DNA from: Deltaproteobacteria bacterium
Lineage (GTDB): Bacteria; UBA10199; JACPAL01; GCA-016699445
NCBI GenBank assembly: GCA_016699445.1
Contig: CP064976.1
Coordinates: forward strand, 1,550,001-1,614,000
Reading direction: 5' to 3'
Length of the DNA stretch: 64,000 nucleotides
Made by a program: the position numbers and the translations under genes. Numbering within the stretch: position 1 is the first letter of the stretch; each line of letters begins with the position of its first letter. The notes below the pieces were generated by a model. That model saw nothing but the letters and a program-made list of their open reading frames with translations. It was not told the origin of the DNA and searched no databases. Below are positions 45,029 through 54,849 of this stretch, piece by piece.

Positions 45029-45838
45029 ATGAATGAAAAATTAAAAACTCTCGAGTTGATTTTAAAAAGCTACGAAAAGGCCCTTATAGCTTATTCGGGA
45101 GGCATTGATTCACTTTTTCTTTTGAAGGTAGCTCATAAAATTTTAGGAAAGCGCGTCATAGCTCTTACAGCCGTATCCCCTTCTTATCCTTCTTATGAGT
45201 TAGAGTCAGCGCAAGAAGCTGTAAAGGCAATAGGCGTAGAACACATCATTGTCTCTAGTCATGAATTGGAAAAAAATGAGTACCGAGAAAATCGAGGAGA
45301 TCGTTGTTATTTTTGTAAAACCGAACTTTACGATCTCTGTCTTAAAGAAGCTCACAAGCGAGATATTCCTTTAGTGTTGAATGGAACCAATCTCGATGAT
45401 CTTGGTGATTATCGTCCTGGTTTAAAAGCCGCTGAAGAAAAATTTATTAAGAGTCCTTTGGTAGAAGCCGGCTTTACCAAATCTGATATCCGTCAATCCG
45501 CCAAAGAATTGGGAATGAAGGAATGGAATAAACCGGCTCTAGCCTGTTTGTCTTCACGATTTCCACCAGGTACGGAAGTGACTCCTGAACGATTGGCACG
45601 GATTGATCGTATTGAATCAGGTTTGATGAATCTTGGTTTTAAACAATTTCGCGTACGCTTTCATGAGCCCATTGCACGTATTGAAGTGCATCCAGATGAA
45701 ATGTCTCAAATCCTTAATCCCGAAACGCGGACCAAAGTCTCACGTCTCTGTCAGGAGAATGGCTTCCTTTACACTGCTTTGGATTTAGAGGGTTATAAAA
45801 TGGGAAGTGTGAATCAGGTTCTCTTTCAAATAAAATAA
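45029..45838 (+). CDS. larE: LarE-type ATP-dependent sacrificial sulfur transferase
   Basis: LarE adenylates pyridinium dicarboxylate mononucleotide and transfers sulfur to it in synthesis of the nickel-pincer cofactor of lactate racemase. The PP-loop is AYSGGIDSLFLLK (SGGIDS at 23-28). The segment NKPALACLSSRFPPG puts a Cys at 173, equivalent to the sacrificial Cys176 of the Lactobacillus enzyme. Extra Cys lie at 93 and 96 (DRCYFCK). The start at 45029 gives 269 residues. An upstream ATG at 44999 is possible. No larB, larC or larA is in the window. Confidence 0.9.
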   Translation: MNEKLKTLELILKSYEKALIAYSGGIDSLFLLKVAHKILGKRVIALTAVSPSYPSYELESAQEAVKAIGVEHIIVSSHELEKNEYRENRGDRCYFCKTELYDLCLKEAHKRDIPLVLNGTNLDDLGDYRPGLKAAEEKFIKSPLVEAGFTKSDIRQSAKELGMKEWNKPALACLSSRFPPGTEVTPERLARIDRIESGLMNLGFKQFRVRFHEPIARIEVHPDEMSQILNPETRTKVSRLCQENGFLYTALDLEGYKMGSVNQVLFQIK

Positions 45839-45853
45839 TGATACGATTCTAAG

Positions 45854-46948
45854 ATGACTCTTTCATCGATCGGCATTCCTAAAGAAATTAAAATCTTTGA
45901 AAACCGTGTTGGCATGACGCCTAAAGGTGTGCGTCAGATGGTGCAATCAGGGCTTCGTGTTTTGGTGGAAAAAGGCGCGGGTGTTGGATCTGGATTTTTA
46001 GACAAAGACTATCGTGATGCCGGTGCTGTGATTTTGAGTTCTAAAAAAGAGGTGTATCGAAAATCAGATTTGATCATGAAGGTGAAAGAACCACAGCCTT
46101 CGGAATACGCCTTCTTTCGACCTGGCTTGGTGATTTTTGCTTACTTTCATTTAGCCGCGGAACCTCAACTTTTAAAAGCGCTTGTGAAAAAGAAAGTTAC
46201 TGCTTTGGCTTTTGAGACTATCGAAGTTGAGGGGCGTCTGCCTCTTTTGGCGCCGATGAGTCAGATTGCAGGATCGTTGGCGGCTTTGATTGGGGCTAAT
46301 TATTTGCGTAAAGATTTGGGAGGCAAAGGTTTATTGCTGAATGCGATTGGGAGTGGACGTTCGGGAAGAGTTTTTGTTTTGGGTGCGGGTAATGTGGGGA
46401 TGAAGTCGATTCAGCTTAGTCATGGCCTCGGAGCTCATGTGGCCGTCTTGGATCAAAATGAAGACCGCTTGAGTACTTTAAAAATTCAATACCCTGAACG
46501 TTTGGAAACATACACGGATAGTCAGCTCATTCCCGGTTTAGTGGGTGAGAGCGATTTAGTGATTGGGGCTGTCCTGATCCCTGGCCAACGAGCTCCGCAT
46601 TTGGTTACAAAAAAAATGGTTTCTCAAATGTCTCCGGGTTCAGTTGTTGTGGATGTCGCGGTTGATCAAGGGGGCTGTATTGAGACGATTCATCCGACCA
46701 CTCTTAAAAATCCCGTTTATCGAAAATATGAGGTGATTCATTACGGTGTGACTAATATTCCTGCTTTGGTCCCACACACAGCAACAGAAGCATTAGCCGA
46801 AGCGACCCTACCATTTGCCCTCAAAATTGCCCAATCAGGAATTGAAAAGGTGAGACAGGATACAATCCTTAAAACGAGTGTGAATACGTTTAGTGGAGAC
46901 ATTATTCACCCCGCTCTATCGGTGCCAGGCACCAAGTTAAGGTCATAA
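45854..46948 (+). CDS. ald: Alanine dehydrogenase
   Basis: NAD-dependent alanine dehydrogenase of about 364 residues. Seen are the N-terminal IGIPKEIKIFENRVGMTPKG, the catalytic Lys in IMKVKEPQPSEY, His in YFHLAAEPQLL, the Rossmann motif VFVLGAGNVGMKSIQL and VVVDVAVDQGGCIET. The C-terminus (ALSVPGTKLRS) runs into a REP-like palindrome at 46921-46933, so the last residues are repeat-derived. It follows larE by 15 bases and is probably co-transcribed with it. Confidence 0.95.
   Translation: MTLSSIGIPKEIKIFENRVGMTPKGVRQMVQSGLRVLVEKGAGVGSGFLDKDYRDAGAVILSSKKEVYRKSDLIMKVKEPQPSEYAFFRPGLVIFAYFHLAAEPQLLKALVKKKVTALAFETIEVEGRLPLLAPMSQIAGSLAALIGANYLRKDLGGKGLLLNAIGSGRSGRVFVLGAGNVGMKSIQLSHGLGAHVAVLDQNEDRLSTLKIQYPERLETYTDSQLIPGLVGESDLVIGAVLIPGQRAPHLVTKKMVSQMSPGSVVVDVAVDQGGCIETIHPTTLKNPVYRKYEVIHYGVTNIPALVPHTATEALAEATLPFALKIAQSGIEKVRQDTILKTSVNTFSGDIIHPALSVPGTKLRS
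46921..46933. repeat. REP-like palindrome, left copy
   Basis: GGTGCCAGGCACC is a perfect palindrome apart from the central base. It lies in the last codons of ald, 34 bases from the transposase stop. Its reverse complement is followed/preceded by TTAACTT, similar to the right copy at 47756. Confidence 0.6.
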
Positions 46949-46967
46949 AAAATAACAACTATTTTAA

Positions 46968-47608
46968 TTAAAGGCCTGTGGATAACCCTAGGGCCTGGGC
47001 GAATGAACTGCTTCCAATAAATTTAGATTGGCTAAAATATTCTCGCTCCTCCCGATCATTTGATAAGTTTTGTGAAACATAAGATCGAAACGAAGACTGT
47101 CTTATTTTTGGATTAGTGCTGAGTCCTAAGTAAGTGGGGTGAGCTTCTAAAAGATCATTAGGTTCTCCAAAGGCATAAAAACGATAACCACTCCATTTCC
47201 ACTTTCCAACTTCTGTGACGATTCCAGCTCGGAGAGCATTGCGATTGATATAACGCATGAGATCTAATGCGTGTTTATCGGATTCGACCGGAATGCTCTT
47301 ATATCGATCAAGCCACAGATGCCCTTTTCTCTTGTTCTTTAAATTATACTCGCGAGCATAAGTGCCATTGATGAAGTGCATTGTTTTTTCGAGAGAGAAA
47401 GCTTCCGAAGGTTGAAGAAAGAGATGAACATGGGAATGCATCAACTCGTAATTGAATAGTTTGAAATGATGTTTTTGAGACAGGAGTGCACGACTCGAAC
47501 GTAATGTTCAAAGTCCTGATCTGACTTGAAACGAAAAGCTTCATTATTGCAACGGACAATGATGTGATAACCAATTTCATTTGCTTGTATTCTTGCTGGA
47601 CGACCCAT
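46968..47608 (-). CDS. REP-associated tyrosine transposase (RAYT, Y1 family; one frame break)
   Basis: A single-strand-type (IS200-like HUH) transposase domesticated to mobilise or maintain REP sequences. The start is ATG at 47606-47608 (MGRPARIQANEIGYHIIVRC). A missing base at the T5 run 47472-47476 breaks the frame. Adding it gives HSCLKKHHFKLFNYELMHSH. Conserved features are MHSHVHLFLQP with the HUH-type His-x-His and GHLWLDRYKSIPVESDKHAL followed by YINRNALRAGI. Corrected length is 213 residues, normal for RAYTs. It is bracketed by REP-like palindromes at 46921 and 47756. Confidence 0.9.
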
Positions 47609-47755
47609 GCCCACTAAGCAAAATAAATGCCTGATAAACTATAGTAAAAAAGGCTCTAGAAGTTTGATTTTTGGACCAAAGAGTTTCGTTTTCGGTCTTA
47701 ACTTATCCACAAGTTAAAAATGCTAGAAGTGATTAATTTTCAAAGCGTTAAGTAA

Positions 47756-47767
47756 GTGCCTGGCACC
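47756..47767. repeat. REP-like palindrome, right copy
   Basis: GTGCCTGGCACC, preceded by TTAAGTAA, is the same palindromic core as the left copy (46921-46933). It lies in the 190-base gap upstream of the transposase. The same gap holds a perfect DnaA-box-like TTATCCACA at 47703-47711 and otherwise shows no gene. Confidence 0.6.
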
Positions 47768-47798
47768 GGTTTTATTAAAAAAGAACTTGGTCACCTAA

Positions 47799-48605
47799 CT
47801 ATGAAAATCTAAATATCTGTTGTGGTCCTGGATGCCTTGATAAGCGGTAAAGAATATCTATAATTTCTCTCTTAAAATCTTCAGGCAAAGCCAATTTTTC
47901 CCCAAATAGTCCAAAACCTAAGCTCTGATATAGTATACAAAACTCATAGGTATAGGTGTCACCCTCAATATGATATGTTACTTCCGGTTTTTGACCTTGA
48001 ATTGGAAGAGCTGCGATCCACTCAAGAAATAGTACAGACTTGGCCTCACCGGCTTGCATATGATGAAACACAGCCTCCACAACACTTCGTACTTCTTGGC
48101 TAAAGCGATCCACATAACGATGAGAAAAAGTGCCATTGTAAAAAGGGTCTATAAAAGACCCTTTGCTTAACTCGTCGATGAAAGTTTGAAACCAACTTAA
48201 AAAAGCATTTTTATTTTCAGCTGTGAAAAGTTGATAGACTTCATCTCTAGGAGTTCTTTGACGACCTTTACGTAAAGCCTCGTTGAGGGCTAAACACTTC
48301 TCAACATCAAGTCCTAAATAAGTGGCTAATGAACGGCATGCATCTGTTGATATTGGACATCCCGCCAAAAGGCCAGACACGGACTTTCGTTCTACCCTTG
48401 CCTCACGAGCTATAGCTAATTGAGTAAGCTTAGCCTCCTCTCCTCGACCTTCATTAAGACGATGAATAGCCGCTCGAACTAAACCACTCAGGTCTACGCT
48501 TTGAGCCGAAGGCGTCGTCAGATCGCGCGTTACTCCCTCTGTCTGCCTATTGAGAAAACCTCCATAAGTAGAAGCTGTTGCTGTAGCTAAAACGTTAAAT
48601 CTCAT
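47799..48605 (-). CDS. Hypothetical protein with an N-terminal helix-turn-helix-like region
   Basis: About 268 residues from ATG 48603-48605, chosen for a GAGGT site 5 bases upstream (a second ATG at 48623 is in frame). Residues of about 45-105 resemble an XRE-type DNA-binding domain (KLTQLAIAREARVERKSVSG, then ISTDACRSLATYLGLDVEKC). The rest is helical then beta, without a motif I recognise (FLSWFQTFIDELSKGSFIDP; YHIEGDTYTYEFCILYQSLG). It may be a regulator. The gene stands alone between the RAYT and coaX. Confidence 0.6.
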   Translation of the reverse strand: MRFNVLATATASTYGGFLNRQTEGVTRDLTTPSAQSVDLSGLVRAAIHRLNEGRGEEAKLTQLAIAREARVERKSVSGLLAGCPISTDACRSLATYLGLDVEKCLALNEALRKGRQRTPRDEVYQLFTAENKNAFLSWFQTFIDELSKGSFIDPFYNGTFSHRYVDRFSQEVRSVVEAVFHHMQAGEAKSVLFLEWIAALPIQGQKPEVTYHIEGDTYTYEFCILYQSLGFGLFGEKLALPEDFKREIIDILYRLSRHPGPQQIFRFS

Positions 48606-48681
48606 AGATACCTCGTGCCTCATCTTCGGGAGAGTTATGCAAAAGTTGCTAAAAACTTCTCTTATTTTTTGTGACGAAAAT

Positions 48682-49425
48682 TTAAGGCCTTCGGGTTTCC
48701 ATAAGCCCTAATAGCGTCAATTGAGGATTGTGGAGCGATTTTGTGATAGAGGGCGCAAATAATGATGCGGGGCCGCCGGTTAATATCACTTTTAGTTTTG
48801 CCCCAAACTCTTTTTGAATTTTCTCAATCATTCCTTCCAGCAAGCTTAAGTAGCCGTAGTAGACGCCTGAGTGGATCGCGCTTTTAGTTTCCTGACCGAT
48901 GACTTTTGGAGGTCTCTTTAAGGGAAGATAAGGCAGTTGGACGCATTTTTCAAAAAGGGCCCAATTGATGGTTTGTGGGCCTGGAGTGATGACGCCACCT
49001 AAAAATTCTCCTTGGCTAGTCACAATATCAAAGGTTGTCGCGGTACCGATGTCAATAATGAGTAGGTCACCTTTATAGAGTGTGTGTGCCGCGATAGCAT
49101 TGACCAAACGATCAACACCGACACGGGAGGGGTGTTTTACTTTGAGTTTGAGGGCTGTGAAATCTTGATAGGTGAGGAGATGAGTAGGAGCATTTAATTT
49201 TTTAAATTCTTTTTTCAAGCTTGCATGGATTGTGGGAACGACGCTCGAGACGATGATTCTCTCGATAGCTTGTGATTTTGAAAAAGAATGAACCCATTTT
49301 TTAATTGCGGAAACATTTGTTGGGATGCGCCAGGTTTTTTGGATTTTGTTTTTTGTGCAGAGACCTAAGACAATATTGGAATTGCCAATATCAACAACGA
49401 GTGAGTGTTTCAGAAGAGATTTCAT
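48682..49425 (-). CDS. coaX: Type III pantothenate kinase CoaX
   Basis: CoaX phosphorylates pantothenate, the first step of CoA synthesis. The 247 residues start LKHSLVVDIGNSNIVLGL (ASKHA-type phosphate loop) and contain SRVGVDRLVNAIAAH, LLIIDIGTATTFDIV and the GGVITPGPQTINWAL segment. The start overlaps the stop of the upstream Na/Pi transporter gene (ATGA), so the two are coupled. No birA fusion or neighbour is present. Confidence 0.94.
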   Translation of the reverse strand: MKSLLKHSLVVDIGNSNIVLGLCTKNKIQKTWRIPTNVSAIKKWVHSFSKSQAIERIIVSSVVPTIHASLKKEFKKLNAPTHLLTYQDFTALKLKVKHPSRVGVDRLVNAIAAHTLYKGDLLIIDIGTATTFDIVTSQGEFLGGVITPGPQTINWALFEKCVQLPYLPLKRPPKVIGQETKSAIHSGVYYGYLSLLEGMIEKIQKEFGAKLKVILTGGPASLFAPSITKSLHNPQLTLLGLMETRRP

Positions 49426-51089
49426 AAGATAGATTGATGGATGTGATTTTGTGAAAATGTCGCCCGGACAATCGATGTGAGCTTGGCATTGATGCGATGA
49501 AAATTGGAAAGAAGATCCAGATGAATAGAACTCGTTTTTAAAGTTTCTTTTAAACCTTGATGTAAACGGTGCAGGTGAGATTCCCGATATTTATCTTCCA
49601 TAAAAGTCATATGTTTTTCATGGCGTAGCATTTGTTGAGCCAGCCCCTTATCTTCGGTAGTAAAAATCGAAATGGCTAGCTGAAAGTTTTCCAATACTTT
49701 GGCATGCATTTCGACAATTTCTTTCCAACCTTCGGCAGAAAAATGCCGTGCCTTACTTATTTTTTTTGCTGCGAGTTCTAGGATGTTTTTGTTGATGACG
49801 TCGCAAATTTCCTCGAGGTCACATGTGATACTGACGAGGTTTAGCTGCATGCGTGCCTGTTCTTGACTTAAATTTTCCTGCGAAATTTTAGCGAGATAAA
49901 ATTTAATCTCACGATCCAGAATATCAATTTTATCATCTTTGACTTCTACGTTGACGATCAAGTCAGCATCGTTTTTTTCAAAAACGGTAATGGTTTCTTG
50001 AAACATATTGAGAGCAATTTCGGCCATTCGTAAAATTTCCCTTTTGGCATTGGCGAAAGCCAGGGCTGGAGTAGAGAGAGAGTTTTCATTGAGATAGATA
50101 GAGCTAAAGGGACGATCTGTTTTATTGAGGGATTCTGGGAGTATTTTTTGAATGAGCCAGCCACCTTGATGAATAAAGGGAAGAAACGTAACAGAAAGGC
50201 CCATGTTAAAAATAACATGCATAAAGGCGATGCCTGTTGAGGGATTGTTGAGCAGTTGGGGAAATTGTAATTCCATCCAGTCCAGCTGTGAGAGAAAGAA
50301 GGGATAGAAAAGCATGACAATGACAGCACCTGTTACTTTAAAAAATAAATGAGCCAGAGCCACCCGACGAGCTTCGATACCTCCTCCGATACTGTTAAGA
50401 ACGGAGCTAAAGCATGTCCCCACATTGGCCCCTAAAACAATGGGTAGGGCTGAATGAAGGTTGAGAAGTCCTGAAAATGCCAGAGCAATCGAGAGTCCCA
50501 AAGTGGTGGCACTATTTTGAACAGCCGCTGTAAAGAGAAGAGCCAGAAAAAATGATGTGGCAGGTGTGCTGATGAACGCTGAAAAAATTTCCAGTATGAG
50601 ATGACTATCTTTTAAAACCATTGTGGAATGAATCATCAGTTTCATTCCAAAAAAAACAAAACCAAATCCTAAAAAAATCATTCCTAAATACGTCGCTTTT
50701 TTACTTCGGAAAAAATCCAAAATGATGCCGGCCACAAGCAAGAGTAGGGCGTATTCCGAAATCTCTTTGATAGAAAAGAGGATAACGACAAAGGTGGTCC
50801 CGATATCCGCACCCAGAATCACCCCCATGGCTTGAGTGAGCGTGATGACACCAGAACGTGCAAAGCCCACCAACATGACCGTTGTGGCTGTTGAGCTTTG
50901 AAGAATCAGTGTGGTGACCATGCCTGTGATGAGGGCTGTGATACGATTTTGAGTGATCGTAGAGATAAGATCTTTGAGCCGATTACCGACCAAAAGCTGA
51001 ACACCCACACGTGAAAGTTTGATGCCGTAGAGGAATATCGCCATCGCCCCTAAAAAAGCGATGATTGAAAAATGAGTGCCGGTTTCCAT
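49422..51089 (-). CDS. Na/Pi cotransporter family protein with C-terminal PhoU-like domain
   Basis: A 555-residue membrane protein. The N-terminal part has two PNaS repeats with the glutamine-rich motifs TTLILQSSTATTVMLVGF and FTAAVQNSATTLGLSIALAF, and the paired VILGADIGTTFVVIL and VLGANVGTCFSSVL. The C-terminal region (about 330-550) is helical and PhoU-like (EICDVINKNILELAAKKISK). It probably imports phosphate with sodium, or regulates its uptake. It is 47 bases downstream of smc on the same strand. Confidence 0.92.
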   Translation of the reverse strand: METGTHFSIIAFLGAMAIFLYGIKLSRVGVQLLVGNRLKDLISTITQNRITALITGMVTTLILQSSTATTVMLVGFARSGVITLTQAMGVILGADIGTTFVVILFSIKEISEYALLLLVAGIILDFFRSKKATYLGMIFLGFGFVFFGMKLMIHSTMVLKDSHLILEIFSAFISTPATSFFLALLFTAAVQNSATTLGLSIALAFSGLLNLHSALPIVLGANVGTCFSSVLNSIGGGIEARRVALAHLFFKVTGAVIVMLFYPFFLSQLDWMELQFPQLLNNPSTGIAFMHVIFNMGLSVTFLPFIHQGGWLIQKILPESLNKTDRPFSSIYLNENSLSTPALAFANAKREILRMAEIALNMFQETITVFEKNDADLIVNVEVKDDKIDILDREIKFYLAKISQENLSQEQARMQLNLVSITCDLEEICDVINKNILELAAKKISKARHFSAEGWKEIVEMHAKVLENFQLAISIFTTEDKGLAQQMLRHEKHMTFMEDKYRESHLHRLHQGLKETLKTSSIHLDLLSNFHRINAKLTSIVRATFSQNHIHQSIL

Positions 51090-51136
51090 GAAGGCAATAG
51101 GGTAGCACGGAGTTTCAGAAAGGTGAATGGGGAATT

Positions 51137-54100
51137 TTAACTGGCCATTTTTAAGCCGTCAGAAAGTTTGACGGAGACAAGTTGGGAACAGCCGGGTTCT
51201 TGCATGGTGACGCCATAAAGCTGGTCGCAGCGCTCCATCGTGGTACGGTTATGCGTGATGAGAATAAACTGCGTGCGCGATACCATTTCGGTCAAGAGGT
51301 GATGATAACGTTCTGCATTGGCATCATCCAGAGGCGCATCCACTTCGTCTAAGATACAGAAGGGTGAGGGCTTGACCAGAAAGATAGAGAAAACAAATGC
51401 CATGGCTGACAGAGCTTTTTCACCACCGGAAAGAAGTCCCACGTGAGAGAGTTTTTTGCCGCGAGGTTGGACCAAAAGCTCAACTCCGGAGTTGAGGAGA
51501 TCATTTTCGTCGGTCAGTCTCATTTCAGCACGCCCACCTTGGAAAAGTCGGGGAAAGAGTGTTTGGAAGCGTTCATTCACCAAATGGAAGGTTTCTTCAA
51601 AGCGTTTGCGTGTGGTGAGGTTGATCTTTTGAATGGCTTTTTTCAAAGTATCCAAAGAGGTTTCGAGGTCTTGAATTTGTTGTGACAAAAAGACTTCGCG
51701 TTTTTTGAGTTCTTCATATTCTTCGATAGAACCCAAGTTGACTTCACCCATGCGAGAAATCTTTTCTTTGAGTTCTGTGCTTTTGGCATCTTCTTCAGCC
51801 ACATCAATAGCTTGTAAAGTGGCCGCATCGCAGGTGGGAGCGTATTCGGCCAAAACGACAGTGTAACGCTCAAACATCTGCTGATTTAAATATTCAAACT
51901 CAGTTTCAAGTTTTGAAAGAGAGACTCTGAGGTCACTCGCTTTGGTTTTGCACAAATCATTGATACGACGAGCTTCTTTTAAGGCTTCATCTTTTTCTTT
52001 TAAAGAAATAGTCAGGTTTTCACAAACCAATCGAGCTTCTTCTTGATTGACTGAAACATCCTGAGCCGCATTTTTCAAAACATCTTTCTCAGATCCGGCT
52101 GTTTGAATGTTTTGGTGAAGAGTGGCTATTTTTTGATTCGCTGTCGTGATCACATCAGTGCGCTCTTGCAAACGTCGTTGCGTCTCGATTTCTGTTTTTT
52201 CTAAACGGTCCAACTCCTGACCGGCGATATTTTTACGTTCAGAAACAGCCGCAGCTTCAATGCGCAAGCTCGTCAAACGATCATAAATTTGACGTGTGGC
52301 CATCACCAAATTTTTCAAGTCTGTTTCCAAAAGATGAACAGCTTGTTCTCTCTCTTGAGCCGCTTCGATTAAAGATGTTCTCTTGATTTCATAATCACTA
52401 AAGAAAGGATTGGTTTTTTCAAAATCTTGATCAAGCTGGTCGAGTTGGGATTGGTATTTTTGAAGTTCACGTTCCAAGCGTTCGAGCTCAGAAAGAGCGT
52501 GTACCACTTCTTTATCCAAAGTCATGCAACGCATTTCTTCTTCACGGGCTTCTTTGGATGTTTGCTCTAACGTCATGACAACTTCGGAAAGACTTCCTTC
52601 CAATTGAGAGACAGAATCTTCTTTCAATCCAATATCATTTTCCATTTCACCGACGACTTCTAAAATTTCACGAATTTCACGCTTCTTTTCCAGAAGCATT
52701 TTACCCTGAATGCCAGCTGTCCCACCGCTGACCACACCCGCAGGATCAACCACTTCTCCGTCGAGAGTGACTAAAGTTTTGTCTGGATGAGAAGAATGCC
52801 AGATGTCTAAAGCTCGACTTAAAGAATCTACCAAAACAGTATCACCCAAAAGAAATTGAGCGAGCTTTTGATAACCATCTTTAATTTTGATTTTTTCAAT
52901 AAGAGATCCCAACACACCTTCACTATCATTATAGAAATGGCTCACAGCAGAATCACGCACAGTCATTGGAAGTGACGTTGGGATAAAAGATCCACGGCCT
53001 GTCCCTTGAGCTTTAAGATAATTGATCGCTTCAATTCCCTTTTCATGACTATCGATAATGACGTATTGAAGTTTTTCACCAAGCACAGCACCAAGAGCCG
53101 CTTCATATTGAGGGCCCGTTTCAAGCATTTGAGCCACGACACCAAACACTCCGCTGCCTTGGCCCTTTTCTTTACTGGCTTTTAAAATAGAACGGACACC
53201 TTCTTCATAACCTTCAAAATTTCTTTCCAAATCCTGCAACGACTTTAAACGTGAACGTTTATGAACCAACTCTTCTTTATGAATGCTCAATTCCTGATTT
53301 AAAATATCGCGCTTTTCTTGAAATTCAAATCGTCGGGTTTGGAGATTACTTTGTTCAGTTTTGAGACATTGGTATTTGAGAGATGATTCCTGCGAAATTT
53401 GTTTTTCTGTTCGATGGACAAACGTTGTTCAATGATGCGTTTTTCCAAATCTTCTTTTCAACATTGATCTTTGCTGACTGACTCTTAAGTGAAACACGAC
53501 GATCTTCATAAAGACGTTTTTCAGCATCTAAACGAATGGTTTCACCCTGATTTTGTTGGATTTCATACTTATGCTTGTCGACTTGAGTCGAAAGTTCTTC
53601 TCTCTGGCGTTCCAAAGTCTGCCATTCTTTTTCTGTTGATTCCAAAAGTGTGGCGGAGTTTCCAAAATCCATTTCGAGAGTGAGCTGCTTCTGATGCTGA
53701 TTTTCTCTCTCTTGATGAATAGCAGCCAACCGGCCTTTGATTTCTTCAATCTCTCGTGTGGCGGCATCGATTTGTTGTTGGAGAGACTGAATTTCTTTAT
53801 GCCAAAAACCATCTTGCTGATCGAGTAGTTGGAGTCGGCTGGTGATTTCAAAATTCTTTTCCTGAAGAGCATTGAGATGACGTTCTTTTTCAGTGAGTTC
53901 GATCCGGCCAATTTCGAGCTCTGTTTCTAATGTGCTCACAAGAGCGGTGCTGTCAGTTTCTTGAGAAGAAAAAGATTCGAGTTGTGTATGGAGCTCTCCG
54001 ATAGCCACAGAAGAATCGTTATACTTACGTGCCGAGAGTCTGAGCTCAATTTCTCTCAACTCGTTTTTTAAAATTTTGTACTTTTCGGCTTTTTTTACCT

Positions 54101-54731
54101 GACGATCGAGAGAGGCAATTTGTCGTGTCACTTCATTAAAAATATCGCGCAAACGAACGAGGTTTTGTTCAGTGCCTTCCATCTTACGAAGGGCGGCTTC
54201 TTTGCGGGATTTAAATTTAGAAATACCAGCAGCTTCTTCGAGGAGAAGGCGACGATCTTCGGGTTTGGAGCTGATAACAAAGTCGATCTTACCCTGTTCG
54301 ATAATGGAGTAAGCTTTATGGCCGACACCGGTTCCTAAAAAAAGATCAATGATGTCATGCAATCTCGAAGGTACTTTATTGATGAGATATTCACTGTCGC
54401 CGGAACGAAAAAGCCGACGCGTGATCGAGATTTCGGTAAATCCAGCATACTGAGGAGGAATGATTCCATCTTCAGTGGAAAAAGTCAGTGTGACCTCAGC
54501 CATTCCTAAGGGAGGCCGTTTTTCTGAACCATTGAAAATAATATCTTCCATCGAACGACCACGGAGACTCTTGGGACTCATTTCTCCCATGACCCAACGG
54601 ATAGCATCGATGACATTGGATTTCCCACAACCATTGGGTCCGACCACACCCGTAATAGGTGCGTCAAAATCCACTGTGGTAGGGTTGACAAAAGATTTAA
54701 AACCGACGATTTCGAGACGTTTAATTTTCAA
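51137..54731 (-). CDS. smc: Chromosome partition protein SMC (two frame breaks)
   Basis: SMC is the condensin ATPase that compacts and segregates chromosomes. The N-terminal head has LKIKRLEIVGFKSFVNPTTV and Walker A GVVGPNGCGKSNVIDAIRW. Coiled coil, hinge (GVFGVVAQMLETGPQYEAAL) and second coiled coil follow. The C-terminal head has the signature LLSGGEKALSAMAFVFSIFL and Walker B PSPFCILDEVDAPLDDANAE. Frames break at a T4 run (53455-53458) and a T5 run (53402-53406). Adding a base at each restores a continuous coiled coil through DLEKRIIEQRLSIEQK. I use the TTG at 54729-54731 as start (about 1198 residues). An in-frame ATG at 54797 lies in a nonamer repeat array. Confidence 0.95.
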
Positions 54732-54777
54732 AGTGCCGAGTTCTAAAACATAGCCATACAAGTGTGTAAAGTTTTTA

Positions 54778-54849
54778 ATAGGACCTATAGGTCCCATGGG
54801 TTTTAATAGGTCTTATGAGTCCTATAAGACTTATGGGACCTATAGAGTT
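54778..54849. repeat. Degenerate nonamer tandem array 1
   Basis: About eight 9-bp units with consensus ATAGGACCT (ATAGGACCT, ATAGGTCCC, ATGGGTTTT, ATAGGTCTT, ATGAGTCCT, ATAAGACTT, ATGGGACCT). It overlaps the alternative 5' end of smc and encodes the C-terminal residues (LYRSHKSYRTHKTY) of the four-helix-bundle gene on the minus strand. Confidence 0.85.

Noticed and set aside
46977..47711. DnaA boxes as evidence for a replication origin
   Set aside because: Only two boxes are present, with no AT-rich unwinding region and no dnaA, dnaN, gidA or rpmH nearby. dnaB alone does not mark an origin.
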